The translations under genes and the position numbers were made by a program. A DNA stretch of 13,344 nucleotides. Source: Victivallales bacterium (GTDB lineage: Bacteria; Verrucomicrobiota; Lentisphaeria; Victivallales; JAADHT01). The notes under the pieces were generated by a model. It was not told the origin of the DNA. It did not search any database and was given only the letters and a program-made list of their open reading frames with translations. Shown piece by piece: positions 6,986 to 13,344 of the stretch. Numbering within the stretch: the stretch's first letter is position 1; each line of letters opens with the position of its first letter. The stretch spans positions 1 through 13,344 of the forward strand of contig JAFGFR010000169.1 in the NCBI GenBank assembly GCA_016930955.1. Reading direction: 5' to 3'.

Positions 6986-8223
6986 GCAAGCGCGTCCTCC
7001 ATGTCCATGCCCGAGAAAACAACCCTCGACACGAGGTTGGTATTATCCAAAAAGAAGGACCCTTCAGTGTCCAGCCCCCCTGCTTTCAGGCGAGCCTCGG
7101 CATCACTCGGGAAAAGTCTTTTCGGGGCATATATGCTTCTCACCTCGACACCTCGGTCGGCCAGCTCGCCGAGCATCCGGGACTCCCTGTCGCTGCATGT
7201 CATCGAAAGGCAGTAGAGCAAAGATCCCGGCTGGAACACATGGTAATTGGCCTCAAGCAGATCGGCCACGCATGTGCCGCAGGCGTTTATGTCGGCAAGC
7301 TCCCTCTGTATTCTCCTGCATACGCTGTATGCCGTGCCGGACAAGTACATCCCACCGTCGCCGCAGGAGCCCGATATAAATGTGATGTTGCAATACACTC
7401 CCGCCAAATGTCCCGCCAAGGTTGCGGCCAATGATATGATGAACTCGAAGTTGTTGTCAAGGGCATCCTCGCCGACCGCCCTGGCCTCGCTGTCGAGAAG
7501 AATCACTATACTGCTCACCGCATTTGCCTCGAACTCCTTGGTGACGATCTTGCGCCGCCGAGCGCTGGCCTTCCAGTGTATCAGCCTGAACGGGTCTCCG
7601 GTGCGATAGTCTCTCAGTCCGAATATCTCCTGCCCCTGGCCCGAGACCCCCAATGGCCGGCCATTGTGAAAAACCCTCGAGTGGTCGCGCAAATCCAAAG
7701 GGATCTGCGATATCCGCACTGATGCCGGGTAGATCACCAGCTCCGTCGGCAACTCGAACTTCCTGCTGGCCTTGAAAATCCCCATCGAGTCGCCGCCGAC
7801 AAGCCATACTTCATTGAGCATATAAGTCCCTCTCCGGTGCAATGGCACGCTCCTTTCGACCCGTCTTTCCTCATTGGCTGCCAGCGGCCCGACTGCGAAA
7901 TCGGTGTATGCATCCTGGGATACAAATGGCATCCGTTCCCTGACAATAACGCTCTGGCGAGGACGCCATGCAATGTTTCTCACAAGTAGCGGCAGCGCCA
8001 TCCTCGACCCGCAGCACCCGTCATCCGAAGGCTCCCGGAAAACCCTCAGCCCAGAAACCGAGGTGACAGCGAAAATGAAACTCGCCCCAAGCGCCCCCGC
8101 AAACAACGCCGCCACCAAAGCGGTGGAAGGGTTGGCATTGACCATTGTGACAGCAAAGCTCGCTAGCGCCAGAAACACCAGAATCCATCCTCTTGCCGTC
8201 GGAGCCGGAATAAAGAGCCTCAT
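6973..8223 (-). CDS. DUF58 family protein
   Basis: A 416-residue protein with two N-terminal membrane helices (about 13-30 and 34-54), a beta-rich middle part, and the DUF58 signature at 197-223 (GQEIFGLRDYRTGDPF, then RLIHWKASARR). After it comes a von Willebrand A-like fold whose metal-site motif is degenerate: LLDSEARAV (242-250) instead of DxSxS. DUF58 proteins occur next to MoxR ATPases and are thought to be their effectors or scaffolds at the membrane; the molecular role is not established. It starts 37 nt after the MoxR gene and overlaps the transglutaminase gene by 13 nt. The Shine-Dalgarno before the ATG is poor (GGGA about eight nucleotides upstream), so translation may depend on the upstream gene. 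Confidence 0.9.
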   Translation of the reverse strand: MRLFIPAPTARGWILVFLALASFAVTMVNANPSTALVAALFAGALGASFIFAVTSVSGLRVFREPSDDGCCGSRMALPLLVRNIAWRPRQSVIVRERMPFVSQDAYTDFAVGPLAANEERRVERSVPLHRRGTYMLNEVWLVGGDSMGIFKASRKFELPTELVIYPASVRISQIPLDLRDHSRVFHNGRPLGVSGQGQEIFGLRDYRTGDPFRLIHWKASARRRKIVTKEFEANAVSSIVILLDSEARAVGEDALDNNFEFIISLAATLAGHLAGVYCNITFISGSCGDGGMYLSGTAYSVCRRIQRELADINACGTCVADLLEANYHVFQPGSLLYCLSMTCSDRESRMLGELADRGVEVRSIYAPKRLFPSDAEARLKAGGLDTEGSFFLDNTNLVSRVVFSGMDMEDALACTG

Positions 8224-8260
8224 AAAATGATCCCGGGGAAATTACATTGCCTGTGGAGTT

Positions 8261-9574
8261 TCAGGGCTGCCGCCTGTAAACATTTTCGGGCCCAAGGTCC
8301 GTCGAGTCGAGCACCTCGCGGATAACATCGTCGGTATCCCTCCACTTCACACGTGAACCGGGCTTGAGAAACACCCTGTGCGACAACACCGGCACCGCGA
8401 TCTCGCGGATGTCGCGTGGGATCACATAGTCACGGCTGTAGTATGCCGCAAGGCTTTGCCCGATGCGCATCAGCGCAAGGGATGCCCTCGGGCTGCATCC
8501 CCCGGTAAGCGCCGGATGCTTGCGGGTGCCCTCGACTATCTCCACAATGTATTCCTTCAAGGCCTCCGAGACATGCACCTGCCTCACAAGGCACTGGCAC
8601 TGCAATATATCCATGGCCTTGACCACATAGGAGATGTCATGTATGGGGTGCCGTTTGACTTGTGATGTGAGGATATCCTTTTCAATTTCCGGATTCGGAT
8701 ATCCGATTGAGATCCGCATGATGAAGCGGTCGAGCTGCGGCTCCGGCAACGGGTAGGTGCCGTGGTAGTCCGAGGGGTTCTGTGTCGCTATGACAAAAAA
8801 AGGCTTCGGCAGCACATGCGACTTGCCGTCAATGGTGATCGAGGACTCGGACATGCACTCGAGCAGGCTGGACTGCGTCCTTGGCGTTGTGCGGTTGATC
8901 TCGTCGGCGAGTATGATGTTCCCGAATATCGGCCCCGGCATGAAGTTGAACTCCCGCGTCTGCTCGTTGTACACGCTGACCCCCGTGATGTCCGAGGGAA
9001 GCATGTCCGGGGTGAACTGTATCCGCCGGTATATCCCCTGCACCGACTTGGCGATGGCCTGAGCCAAAATGCTCTTCCCCACACCCGGCATGTCCTCTAT
9101 AAGCATGTGTCCGTCGGCGAACATCGCCACAATCGCCATCCGTATAGCCTCGGGCTTCCCTTTCAGTACCTTGGAGGTGTTCTCCTCGATTTTCCTTATC
9201 ACCTCTGTCAGGAAGGAGAACGTGTAGTACTCGGTCGTCTTCTGCCCGTCCTTCGGCCCAATCCCCAGCTTCTCGGCAGGAATATCCGCATCCTTGAAGA
9301 TGAACATGGTCTCGGCGATCTGCATGACATCCAGATGCTTGAGCTCGTATTTGGAGTCCAGCGGCGATGAGTTCACAAAAGTCCCGTTGGAGCTGTTAAG
9401 GTCCTCGATGAACACCTTGCTTCCCTTGCGCGTCACACATGCGTGGTGCCGCGAACAGTTCGAGGTGTTCATGATTATGTCGCAGTCCAGCTCGCGGCCT
9501 ATCAGCGTCTTGCCTTCCTTTATCTCTATCTCACGCTGCTTGTCGTAGCCCTGTTGTATCGTTAATGTAGGCAT
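8261..9574 (-). CDS. MoxR-type AAA+ ATPase with N-terminal FHA domain
   Basis: A 437-residue cytoplasmic protein combining two domains. Residues 1-95 form a complete FHA phosphothreonine-binding domain: GR at 26-27, SRHH at 41-44 and NSSNGTFVN at 60-68. Residues about 115-430 are a MoxR AAA+ ATPase: Walker A DMPGVGKS (161-168, Lys167), Walker B IILADEINR (Asp224, Glu225), sensor 1 ATQNP (263-267), arginine finger in LDRF (Arg283) and sensor 2 around Arg363 (CSPRAS). MoxR ATPases act as chaperone-like motors for neighbouring envelope or VWA proteins; most lack FHA, so binding to a phosphoprotein is inferred here. The ATG at 9574 is preferred because GGAGG sits exactly six nucleotides upstream; a TTG at 9580 would abut that site. 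It leads the DUF58 and transglutaminase genes. Confidence 0.95.
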   Translation of the reverse strand: MPTLTIQQGYDKQREIEIKEGKTLIGRELDCDIIMNTSNCSRHHACVTRKGSKVFIEDLNSSNGTFVNSSPLDSKYELKHLDVMQIAETMFIFKDADIPAEKLGIGPKDGQKTTEYYTFSFLTEVIRKIEENTSKVLKGKPEAIRMAIVAMFADGHMLIEDMPGVGKSILAQAIAKSVQGIYRRIQFTPDMLPSDITGVSVYNEQTREFNFMPGPIFGNIILADEINRTTPRTQSSLLECMSESSITIDGKSHVLPKPFFVIATQNPSDYHGTYPLPEPQLDRFIMRISIGYPNPEIEKDILTSQVKRHPIHDISYVVKAMDILQCQCLVRQVHVSEALKEYIVEIVEGTRKHPALTGGCSPRASLALMRIGQSLAAYYSRDYVIPRDIREIAVPVLSHRVFLKPGSRVKWRDTDDVIREVLDSTDLGPENVYRRQP

Positions 9575-9580
9575 CTCCAA

Positions 9581-9585
9581 CCTCC
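9581..9585 (-). promoter_or_regulatory. Ribosome binding site that fixes the MoxR start
   Basis: GGAGG on the minus strand, six nucleotides before the ATG at 9574. It lies directly against the alternative TTG at 9580 and so rules that start out. Confidence 0.85.
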
Positions 9586-9709
9586 GCTTTGACTCTCAAA
9601 AAAGTTGAATGGTTCAAAAAGCATTGCACACCCCAAAAAGATGGACCGACGGATTCTGCCGGCGATTTTTTTAAGTTAAGGCGGAAAGGGGATTTTACAA
9701 TGGAGCCCA

Positions 9710-10537
9710 TTAATCCTTCCCCGCCCAGTCATCATCCGACGATCGCTCGGGAATCCCGAGCCTGATAAGCCCCAGAAGCCTGTTCTCGTCATAAATCTTC
9801 TCGATGCAGTTCTCCGTGTCGCGATCATGTTGTCTGCGCTTCTCCTCCACGAGCTCGGCGTGTGCCTGGACATTGGACTTCCACACTCCTCCCTTTCGGG
9901 AATAGCCGGAGGCCGCATAAACACTGTCGAGGACAGCATCCTTGTTGGAGATCATGATCTCCCTGCGCTTTCCCTCGAACTCTTTTCTTGTCTTGAGGAT
10001 ATCCTTTGTCGCTCGGCTCTGGGAAATTATACTGTCGAAAAAGTAATGGCTTTGTGGGTCGATATCGTGTGTGCGGTATCTCTGGCCGTCAACCACGACG
10101 AAGCGTCCCTTCCAGTCGGTCAAAAGTCCGCCGTACGTTCCGGAAATATCCTGCCCAGTTGTCTTGAGCTGGAAGGAAACCGACTCACCCTCCTTCCTGA
10201 CACGGAATTTTTCAATTATTGCATTGGTCTGCTCGGCCAGGACAGTCCGCGGAAACCTCTCGTCGGCGATAGACTCCAGATCCTCGCGGGTCTTATCGCG
10301 TATCTGGTCTTCGTCGAGCACAGGGGGAGCTATGGGGTATTCAATCCCCATTTCTCTGGCTGCCTCGATGACAGCGGCATCCTCGTCGAAGCCCGGGAGC
10401 CCGGCGACCAGAGAATCTATCTTCACCCGGGTTTTCCGGTGCTGCTCGTAGATATATATCCCGGCACACCCGAGGATGACAACAAGCCCACCAACAACAA
10501 AAAAATACAGGCACCCCGACTTCCTTCGTCTTGCCAT
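9710..10537 (-). CDS. Single-pass membrane protein of unknown function
   Basis: I do not recognise this 275-residue protein. It starts with a basic MARRRKS, then one hydrophobic helix (about 9-31), so the rest is probably outside the cytoplasm with the N-terminus inside. An acidic, helical stretch follows (about 50-115), then a beta-rich segment (about 119-158; SFQLKTTG, ISGTYGGLLT, RFVVVDGQRYR) that could be a small SH3-like barrel, then a highly charged helical part (about 165-260) interrupted by GYSRKGGVWKS (211-221), a short GY-x-G-x-W pattern. The ATG at 10537 is chosen over a GTG at 10552 because GGAGGG (10545-10550) lies seven nucleotides upstream. It is followed by MoxR after 135 nt on the same strand, so it may belong to that unit, perhaps as an extracytoplasmic partner. 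That role is speculative. Confidence 0.85.
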   Translation of the reverse strand: MARRRKSGCLYFFVVGGLVVILGCAGIYIYEQHRKTRVKIDSLVAGLPGFDEDAAVIEAAREMGIEYPIAPPVLDEDQIRDKTREDLESIADERFPRTVLAEQTNAIIEKFRVRKEGESVSFQLKTTGQDISGTYGGLLTDWKGRFVVVDGQRYRTHDIDPQSHYFFDSIISQSRATKDILKTRKEFEGKRREIMISNKDAVLDSVYAASGYSRKGGVWKSNVQAHAELVEEKRRQHDRDTENCIEKIYDENRLLGLIRLGIPERSSDDDWAGKD

Positions 10538-10544
10538 ATCCAAT

Positions 10545-10550
10545 CCCTCC
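10545..10550 (-). promoter_or_regulatory. Ribosome binding site for the membrane protein
   Basis: GGAGGG on the minus strand, seven nucleotides before the ATG at 10537, making the upstream GTG at 10552 unlikely. Confidence 0.8.
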
Positions 10551-10565
10551 ACAAACTCCCCCCCG

Positions 10566-10594
10566 AATCCACCCGTTTACTCGTGAGTTGTCAA
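10566..10594 (-). promoter_or_regulatory. Candidate sigma-70-type promoter for the membrane protein/MoxR block
   Basis: On the minus strand a perfect TTGACA (10589-10594) is followed after 17 nt by TGGATT (10566-10571), a weak -10 with three of six consensus bases. Transcription would begin about 20 nt before the ATG at 10537. The -35 overlaps one arm of the AGTTGTC/GACAACT inverted repeat, where a regulator could compete with polymerase. Confidence 0.35.
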
Positions 10595-10612
10595 AATGGA
10601 ATCTAGACAACT
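10586..10612. promoter_or_regulatory. Inverted repeat AGTTGTC-N13-GACAACT, possible operator
   Basis: Seven-base perfect arms at 10586-10592 and 10606-10612 are separated by 13 nt. The first arm overlaps the candidate minus-strand -35 element. It is flanked by the palindrome TTCGCGAA (10613-10620). The regulator is unknown. Confidence 0.4.
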
Positions 10613-10689
10613 TTCGCGAATTATCAACTTGCCGCATCAAAAAAATGCGATTTCCACTCGTGAGGCTCTTGAAAGTCGGTTCTGATGGT

Positions 10690-10764
10690 GTAACTTAGCA
10701 CCCCGGTTTCGTGCCGGTGTGTTTTGCAATGTGCGGAGGTCGTGTCGATGGAGGGCTAAGTTGC
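10690..10764 (+). promoter_or_regulatory. Possible structured leader upstream of PFOR
   Basis: Positions 10690-10699 can pair with 10755-10764 over ten bases (nine Watson-Crick, one G-U; core AACTTAGC/GCTAAGTT), closing a 75-nt domain. Inside it CACC-GG (10699-10706, two-base bulge) pairs with CCGGTG (10714-10719). It matches no riboswitch class I can recall and has no tRNA T-loop or anticodon arm. It could equally be a widely spaced protein-binding inverted repeat. Confidence 0.35.
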
Positions 10765-10790
10765 CTGTGTATCCCAGTCAATCCCAGCTC

Positions 10791-10815
10791 TTGTTCGGGC
10801 GTTGCCGGTGAACAA
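10791..10815 (+). promoter_or_regulatory. Hairpin in PFOR leader
   Basis: TTGTTC (10791-10796) pairs with GAACAA (10810-10815), and an inner GGC/GCC stem caps it with a three-base loop. It lies about 65 nt before the PFOR start. No T-run follows immediately, so it is not a clear terminator. Confidence 0.35.
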
Positions 10816-10867
10816 CAGCAAAGACTCTGCGGATAACGTAGTCAATAAAAGTTTTTTCAATACCAGT

Positions 10868-10874
10868 GAAGGAG
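10868..10874 (+). promoter_or_regulatory. Ribosome binding site of PFOR
   Basis: GAAGGAG ends seven nucleotides before the ATG at 10882, a strong site supporting that start. Confidence 0.85.
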
Positions 10875-10881
10875 TTTTATC

Positions 10882-13344
10882 ATGGCGAGCAAGATGGTGA
10901 CGATTACGGGCAATGCGGCGGCGACACATGTCGCCTGCGCGTTCAGTGAGGTGGCGGCAATCTATCCGATAACCCCGTCCTCGGACATGGGCGAGATGGC
11001 GGACACATGGGCCAGCCAGGGGTTGAAGAATGTTTTCGGCAAGCCGGTTGATGTTGTCGAGATGCAGTCGGAGGCCGGAGCCGCAGGCGCAGTGCACGGC
11101 TCGCTCAGCGCCGGAGCACTCACCACCACATTCACGGCATCCCAGGGCCTTATGCTTATGCTGCCGAACATGCACAAGATCGCGGGCGAGATGCTTCCGA
11201 CGGTTTTCCATGTCTCCGCTCGCTCGCTGGCATGCCAGTCGCTGTCGATATTCGGCGATCACTCCGATGTAATGTCCGCCCGCAACACGGGGTTCGCAAT
11301 GATAGCCGCAGGCTCGGTGCAGGAGGTGATGGACCTGGCCGTGGTCAGCCATCTCGCCACTCTGAAGACCCAGATACCCTTCCTCAGCTTCTTCGACGGC
11401 TTCAGGACATCGCACGAGATTCAGAAAATCGAGGAGATTAGCTACGACACCATGGCCGAGCTGCTTGACCCGGCAGATGTGACCAAGTTCAAAAACCGGG
11501 CGATGAGGCCCGAGGCTCCCTTCGTGAAGATCGGCGCACAGAACCCCGATGTCTATTTCCAGGGACGCGAGACAGTCAACAAGTACTACGAGGCGACTCC
11601 CGGGATCGTGCAGAAATGCATGGACATGGTAGCCGCCAAGATCGGACGCAAATACAGGCTCTTCGACTATGTCGGCGCTCCAGACGCGGAGAAGGTGATC
11701 ATCGCGATGGGCTCATCCTGCGAGACCATAGACGAGACTGTGGAGCACCTTTTGGCGAAGGGCGATAAGGTAGGCTTGGTCAAGGTGCGCCTATACCGCC
11801 CGTTCTCCGCGGAGGCTTTCATCGGTGCCATACCGGCATCCTGCAAGAAGATCGCGGTTTTGGACAGGACCAAGGAGCCGGGCTCGCTCGGCGAGCCCCT
11901 GTATCTCGATGTCGCCACCTGCCTCGCTGGCAAAGGCATCAAGGTTGTCGGCGGACGCTACGGCCTCTCCAGCAAGGAGTTCACACCCTCGATGGTCAAG
12001 GCCGTCTATGATCATCTGGACGGCAAGTGCAGCCATGACTTCACTGTCGGAATCGAGGACGATGTCACCGGGAAGTCCATCCCGGTGGAGACTGAGCTGA
12101 ACACGGCTGACAAGGGCACGACGTGCTGCGTGTTCTGGGGCCTCGGCTCCGACGGGACTGTGGGCGCGAACAAAAACTCCATCAAGATCATCGGCGACAA
12201 CACCGACATGTTCGCGCAGGGATATTTCGTCTATGACTCCAAAAAATCATTCGGGATAACCATATCCCACCTCAGGTTCGGGCACAAAAAGATCAAGTCC
12301 ACATATCTTGTCAACAAGTCGGATTTCGTGGCATGCCATAATTCAGCCTACATTGGACGCTACGACATGCTCAAGGGGCTGAAGCCAGGCGGCACGTTCC
12401 TCCTGAACTCCGAAGTCCCGGCGGATCAGGTCTTCGAGTCCCTCACAAAGGACATGCAGGACTACATCATCGCCAACAAGATAAAGGTATATACAATTGA
12501 TGCGTTGAAGATCGCCGAGAGCGTCGGATTGGGCAACAGGATCAACACCGTCATGCAGGTGGCGTTCTTCAAACTCGCCAACATCATAGACCCCGACAAG
12601 GCCATAGATCTGATCAAGAAGGCTATCGAGAAGACCTTCAAGGCCAAGGGCGAGGACATCGTCAAGATGAACTGCGACGCTGTGGACTCGGCGCTGGCCG
12701 AGCTCGAGGAGGTCAAAGTGCCGGCATCGGCCACCAAGAGCTTCACTCCGAAAAAACTAATCAGGGAGGATGCCATACCCTTTGCCAGGAACGTAATCGA
12801 GAAGGTCATGCACCTCAAGGGTGACGATATCCCGGTGTCGCATATGTCCTTCGACGGAGTCGTCCCCAGCGGCACGACCTCACTGGAGAAGCGCGGCATA
12901 GCGCCCAGGGTTCCCCAGTGGCTTTCTGACAAGTGCATACAGTGCAACCAGTGCGTCATGTCCTGCCCGCACGCCGTCATACGCGCCAAGCAGATCGCCC
13001 CGGAAGACCTGGCAAACAAGCCAGAGGGCTTCAACACCGTCGAGTCCAAGACCAAGAACGAGCGCAAACTGCAGTACCGCATACAGATATACTGCGAGGA
13101 CTGCACGGGATGCGGGGTCTGCGTGGATGTGTGCCCGGCCAAGGAAAAGGCGCTCGGATGGACCACCCTCGAACAGTACCGCCAGGAAGGCGAGCCCGAA
13201 AAGGTGGCATTCTTCGATGCCCTGCCTGACAACGTCACGGACGGCGTCCCGGCGAACTCCGTCAAGGGCATCGGTTTCATCAAGCCGCTGTTCGAGTTCT
13301 CCGGCGCATGCGCGGGCTGCGGCGAGACTCCCTACGTCAAGCTC
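10882..13344 (+). CDS. nifJ: Pyruvate:ferredoxin (flavodoxin) oxidoreductase, 3' end beyond window
   Basis: Oxidises pyruvate to acetyl-CoA and CO2, reducing ferredoxin or flavodoxin, in the cytoplasm of anaerobes. The first 821 codons are present and run open to the window end; the complete single-chain enzyme is usually about 1170-1200 residues. Seen in order: domain I with YPITPSS (Thr31), EMQSEAGA (Glu64) and VSAR (Arg114), landmarks known to contact thiamine diphosphate or pyruvate in the Desulfovibrio africanus enzyme; a domain II segment (MGSSCETIDE); the gamma-type domain with GLGSDGTVGANKN (420-432); a two-[4Fe-4S] ferredoxin domain with C685-x2-C688-x2-C691-x3-C695 and C741-x2-C744-x2-C747-x3-C751; and the beginning of the TPP domain with C810-x2-C813, the first ligands of the proximal cluster. 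An extra Cys738 precedes the second cluster motif. The ATG has a strong ribosome binding site. It is transcribed away from the rest of the window and is probably independently regulated. Confidence 0.97.
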   Translation, partial: MASKMVTITGNAAATHVACAFSEVAAIYPITPSSDMGEMADTWASQGLKNVFGKPVDVVEMQSEAGAAGAVHGSLSAGALTTTFTASQGLMLMLPNMHKIAGEMLPTVFHVSARSLACQSLSIFGDHSDVMSARNTGFAMIAAGSVQEVMDLAVVSHLATLKTQIPFLSFFDGFRTSHEIQKIEEISYDTMAELLDPADVTKFKNRAMRPEAPFVKIGAQNPDVYFQGRETVNKYYEATPGIVQKCMDMVAAKIGRKYRLFDYVGAPDAEKVIIAMGSSCETIDETVEHLLAKGDKVGLVKVRLYRPFSAEAFIGAIPASCKKIAVLDRTKEPGSLGEPLYLDVATCLAGKGIKVVGGRYGLSSKEFTPSMVKAVYDHLDGKCSHDFTVGIEDDVTGKSIPVETELNTADKGTTCCVFWGLGSDGTVGANKNSIKIIGDNTDMFAQGYFVYDSKKSFGITISHLRFGHKKIKSTYLVNKSDFVACHNSAYIGRYDMLKGLKPGGTFLLNSEVPADQVFESLTKDMQDYIIANKIKVYTIDALKIAESVGLGNRINTVMQVAFFKLANIIDPDKAIDLIKKAIEKTFKAKGEDIVKMNCDAVDSALAELEEVKVPASATKSFTPKKLIREDAIPFARNVIEKVMHLKGDDIPVSHMSFDGVVPSGTTSLEKRGIAPRVPQWLSDKCIQCNQCVMSCPHAVIRAKQIAPEDLANKPEGFNTVESKTKNERKLQYRIQIYCEDCTGCGVCVDVCPAKEKALGWTTLEQYRQEGEPEKVAFFDALPDNVTDGVPANSVKGIGFIKPLFEFSGACAGCGETPYVKL

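Larger units (their letters stand above)
10538..10881. other. Divergent intergenic region rich in inverted repeats
   Basis: This 344-nt stretch separates the minus-strand block from PFOR and contains no credible gene. It holds a candidate minus-strand promoter (10566-10594), a cluster of short palindromes and a direct repeat (10579-10664), a 10-bp long-range stem (10690-10764), a hairpin (10791-10815) and the PFOR ribosome binding site (10868-10874). No clear plus-strand promoter was found by eye. Confidence 0.7.

Noticed and set aside
9605..9617. TTGAA-TGG-TTCAA palindrome before MoxR with nearby T-runs
   Set aside because: An AT-only five-base stem with a three-base loop is too weak to be a terminator, and there is no evidence that it is an operator.
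9650..9674. Hairpin plus T-run (CCGAC...GCCGG, then TTTTTTT) on the plus strand
   Set aside because: The stem has a mismatch, and the T-run follows it only on the plus strand, where no gene ends nearby.
10670..10698. Plus-strand promoter TTGAAA with AACTTA/TAACTT
   Set aside because: The -35 is good, but the -10 matches at most three of six positions; not distinguishable from chance.
10690..10764. A tRNA, suggested by a 75-nt span closed by a long stem
   Set aside because: The closing stem is too long for an acceptor stem, and there is no GGTTCGA-type T-loop or recognisable anticodon arm.
12462..13283. A 273-codon open frame antisense to PFOR
   Set aside because: It lies wholly within the strongly supported PFOR coding frame, has no family resemblance and arises from the GC-rich codon pattern of the other strand.

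Overview
The window looks like a chromosomal segment of a free-living, probably anaerobic bacterium with moderately high GC and the standard genetic code (TGA and TAG act as stops). The anaerobe inference rests on a long single-chain pyruvate:ferredoxin oxidoreductase. Phylum cannot be fixed from this sequence. The FHA-MoxR fusion, the AroE variant and the AT-rich degenerate repeats would fit the PVC group, Omnitrophota or a similar lineage, but that is only an impression. No mobile element, CRISPR array, rRNA or tRNA was found.

Layout. Positions 1-373 are a gene-free repeat and stem-loop region: an AACCGTG heptamer array, AAATCCGAA-type degenerate repeats, then two stem-loops lying 3' of the first gene. 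From 374 to 10537 every gene is on the minus strand. Read in transcription order (high to low coordinates) they are: a one-pass membrane protein of unknown function (10537-9710); a MoxR-type AAA+ ATPase with an N-terminal FHA domain (9574-8261); a DUF58 protein (8223-6973); a TgpA-like membrane transglutaminase (6985-4535); a short beta-ketoacyl-synthase-like protein without the catalytic cysteine (4294-3617); a family 2 glycosyltransferase overlapping it by 4 nt (3620-2892); shikimate dehydrogenase AroE (2826-1927); and a two-HKD cardiolipin synthase (1912-374). A 344-nt divergent intergenic region, rich in inverted repeats, separates this block from pyruvate:ferredoxin oxidoreductase on the plus strand (10882 to beyond the window end).

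How they work together. MoxR, DUF58 and TgpA are a well-known conserved trio of AAA+ ATPase, envelope scaffold and periplasmic transglutaminase-like enzyme. Here the ATPase carries its own phosphothreonine-reading FHA domain, which suggests phosphorylation-linked control, and the unknown membrane protein upstream may be a local addition. The KS-like protein and the glycosyltransferase resemble two components of aryl polyene (APE) type lipid clusters. They sit next to a shikimate-pathway gene and a phospholipid-synthesis gene, so the 374-4294 block may be an envelope-lipid unit. That is inference, because the remaining APE-type genes are not in the window. PFOR is central energy and carbon metabolism and is probably controlled independently from its own long leader.
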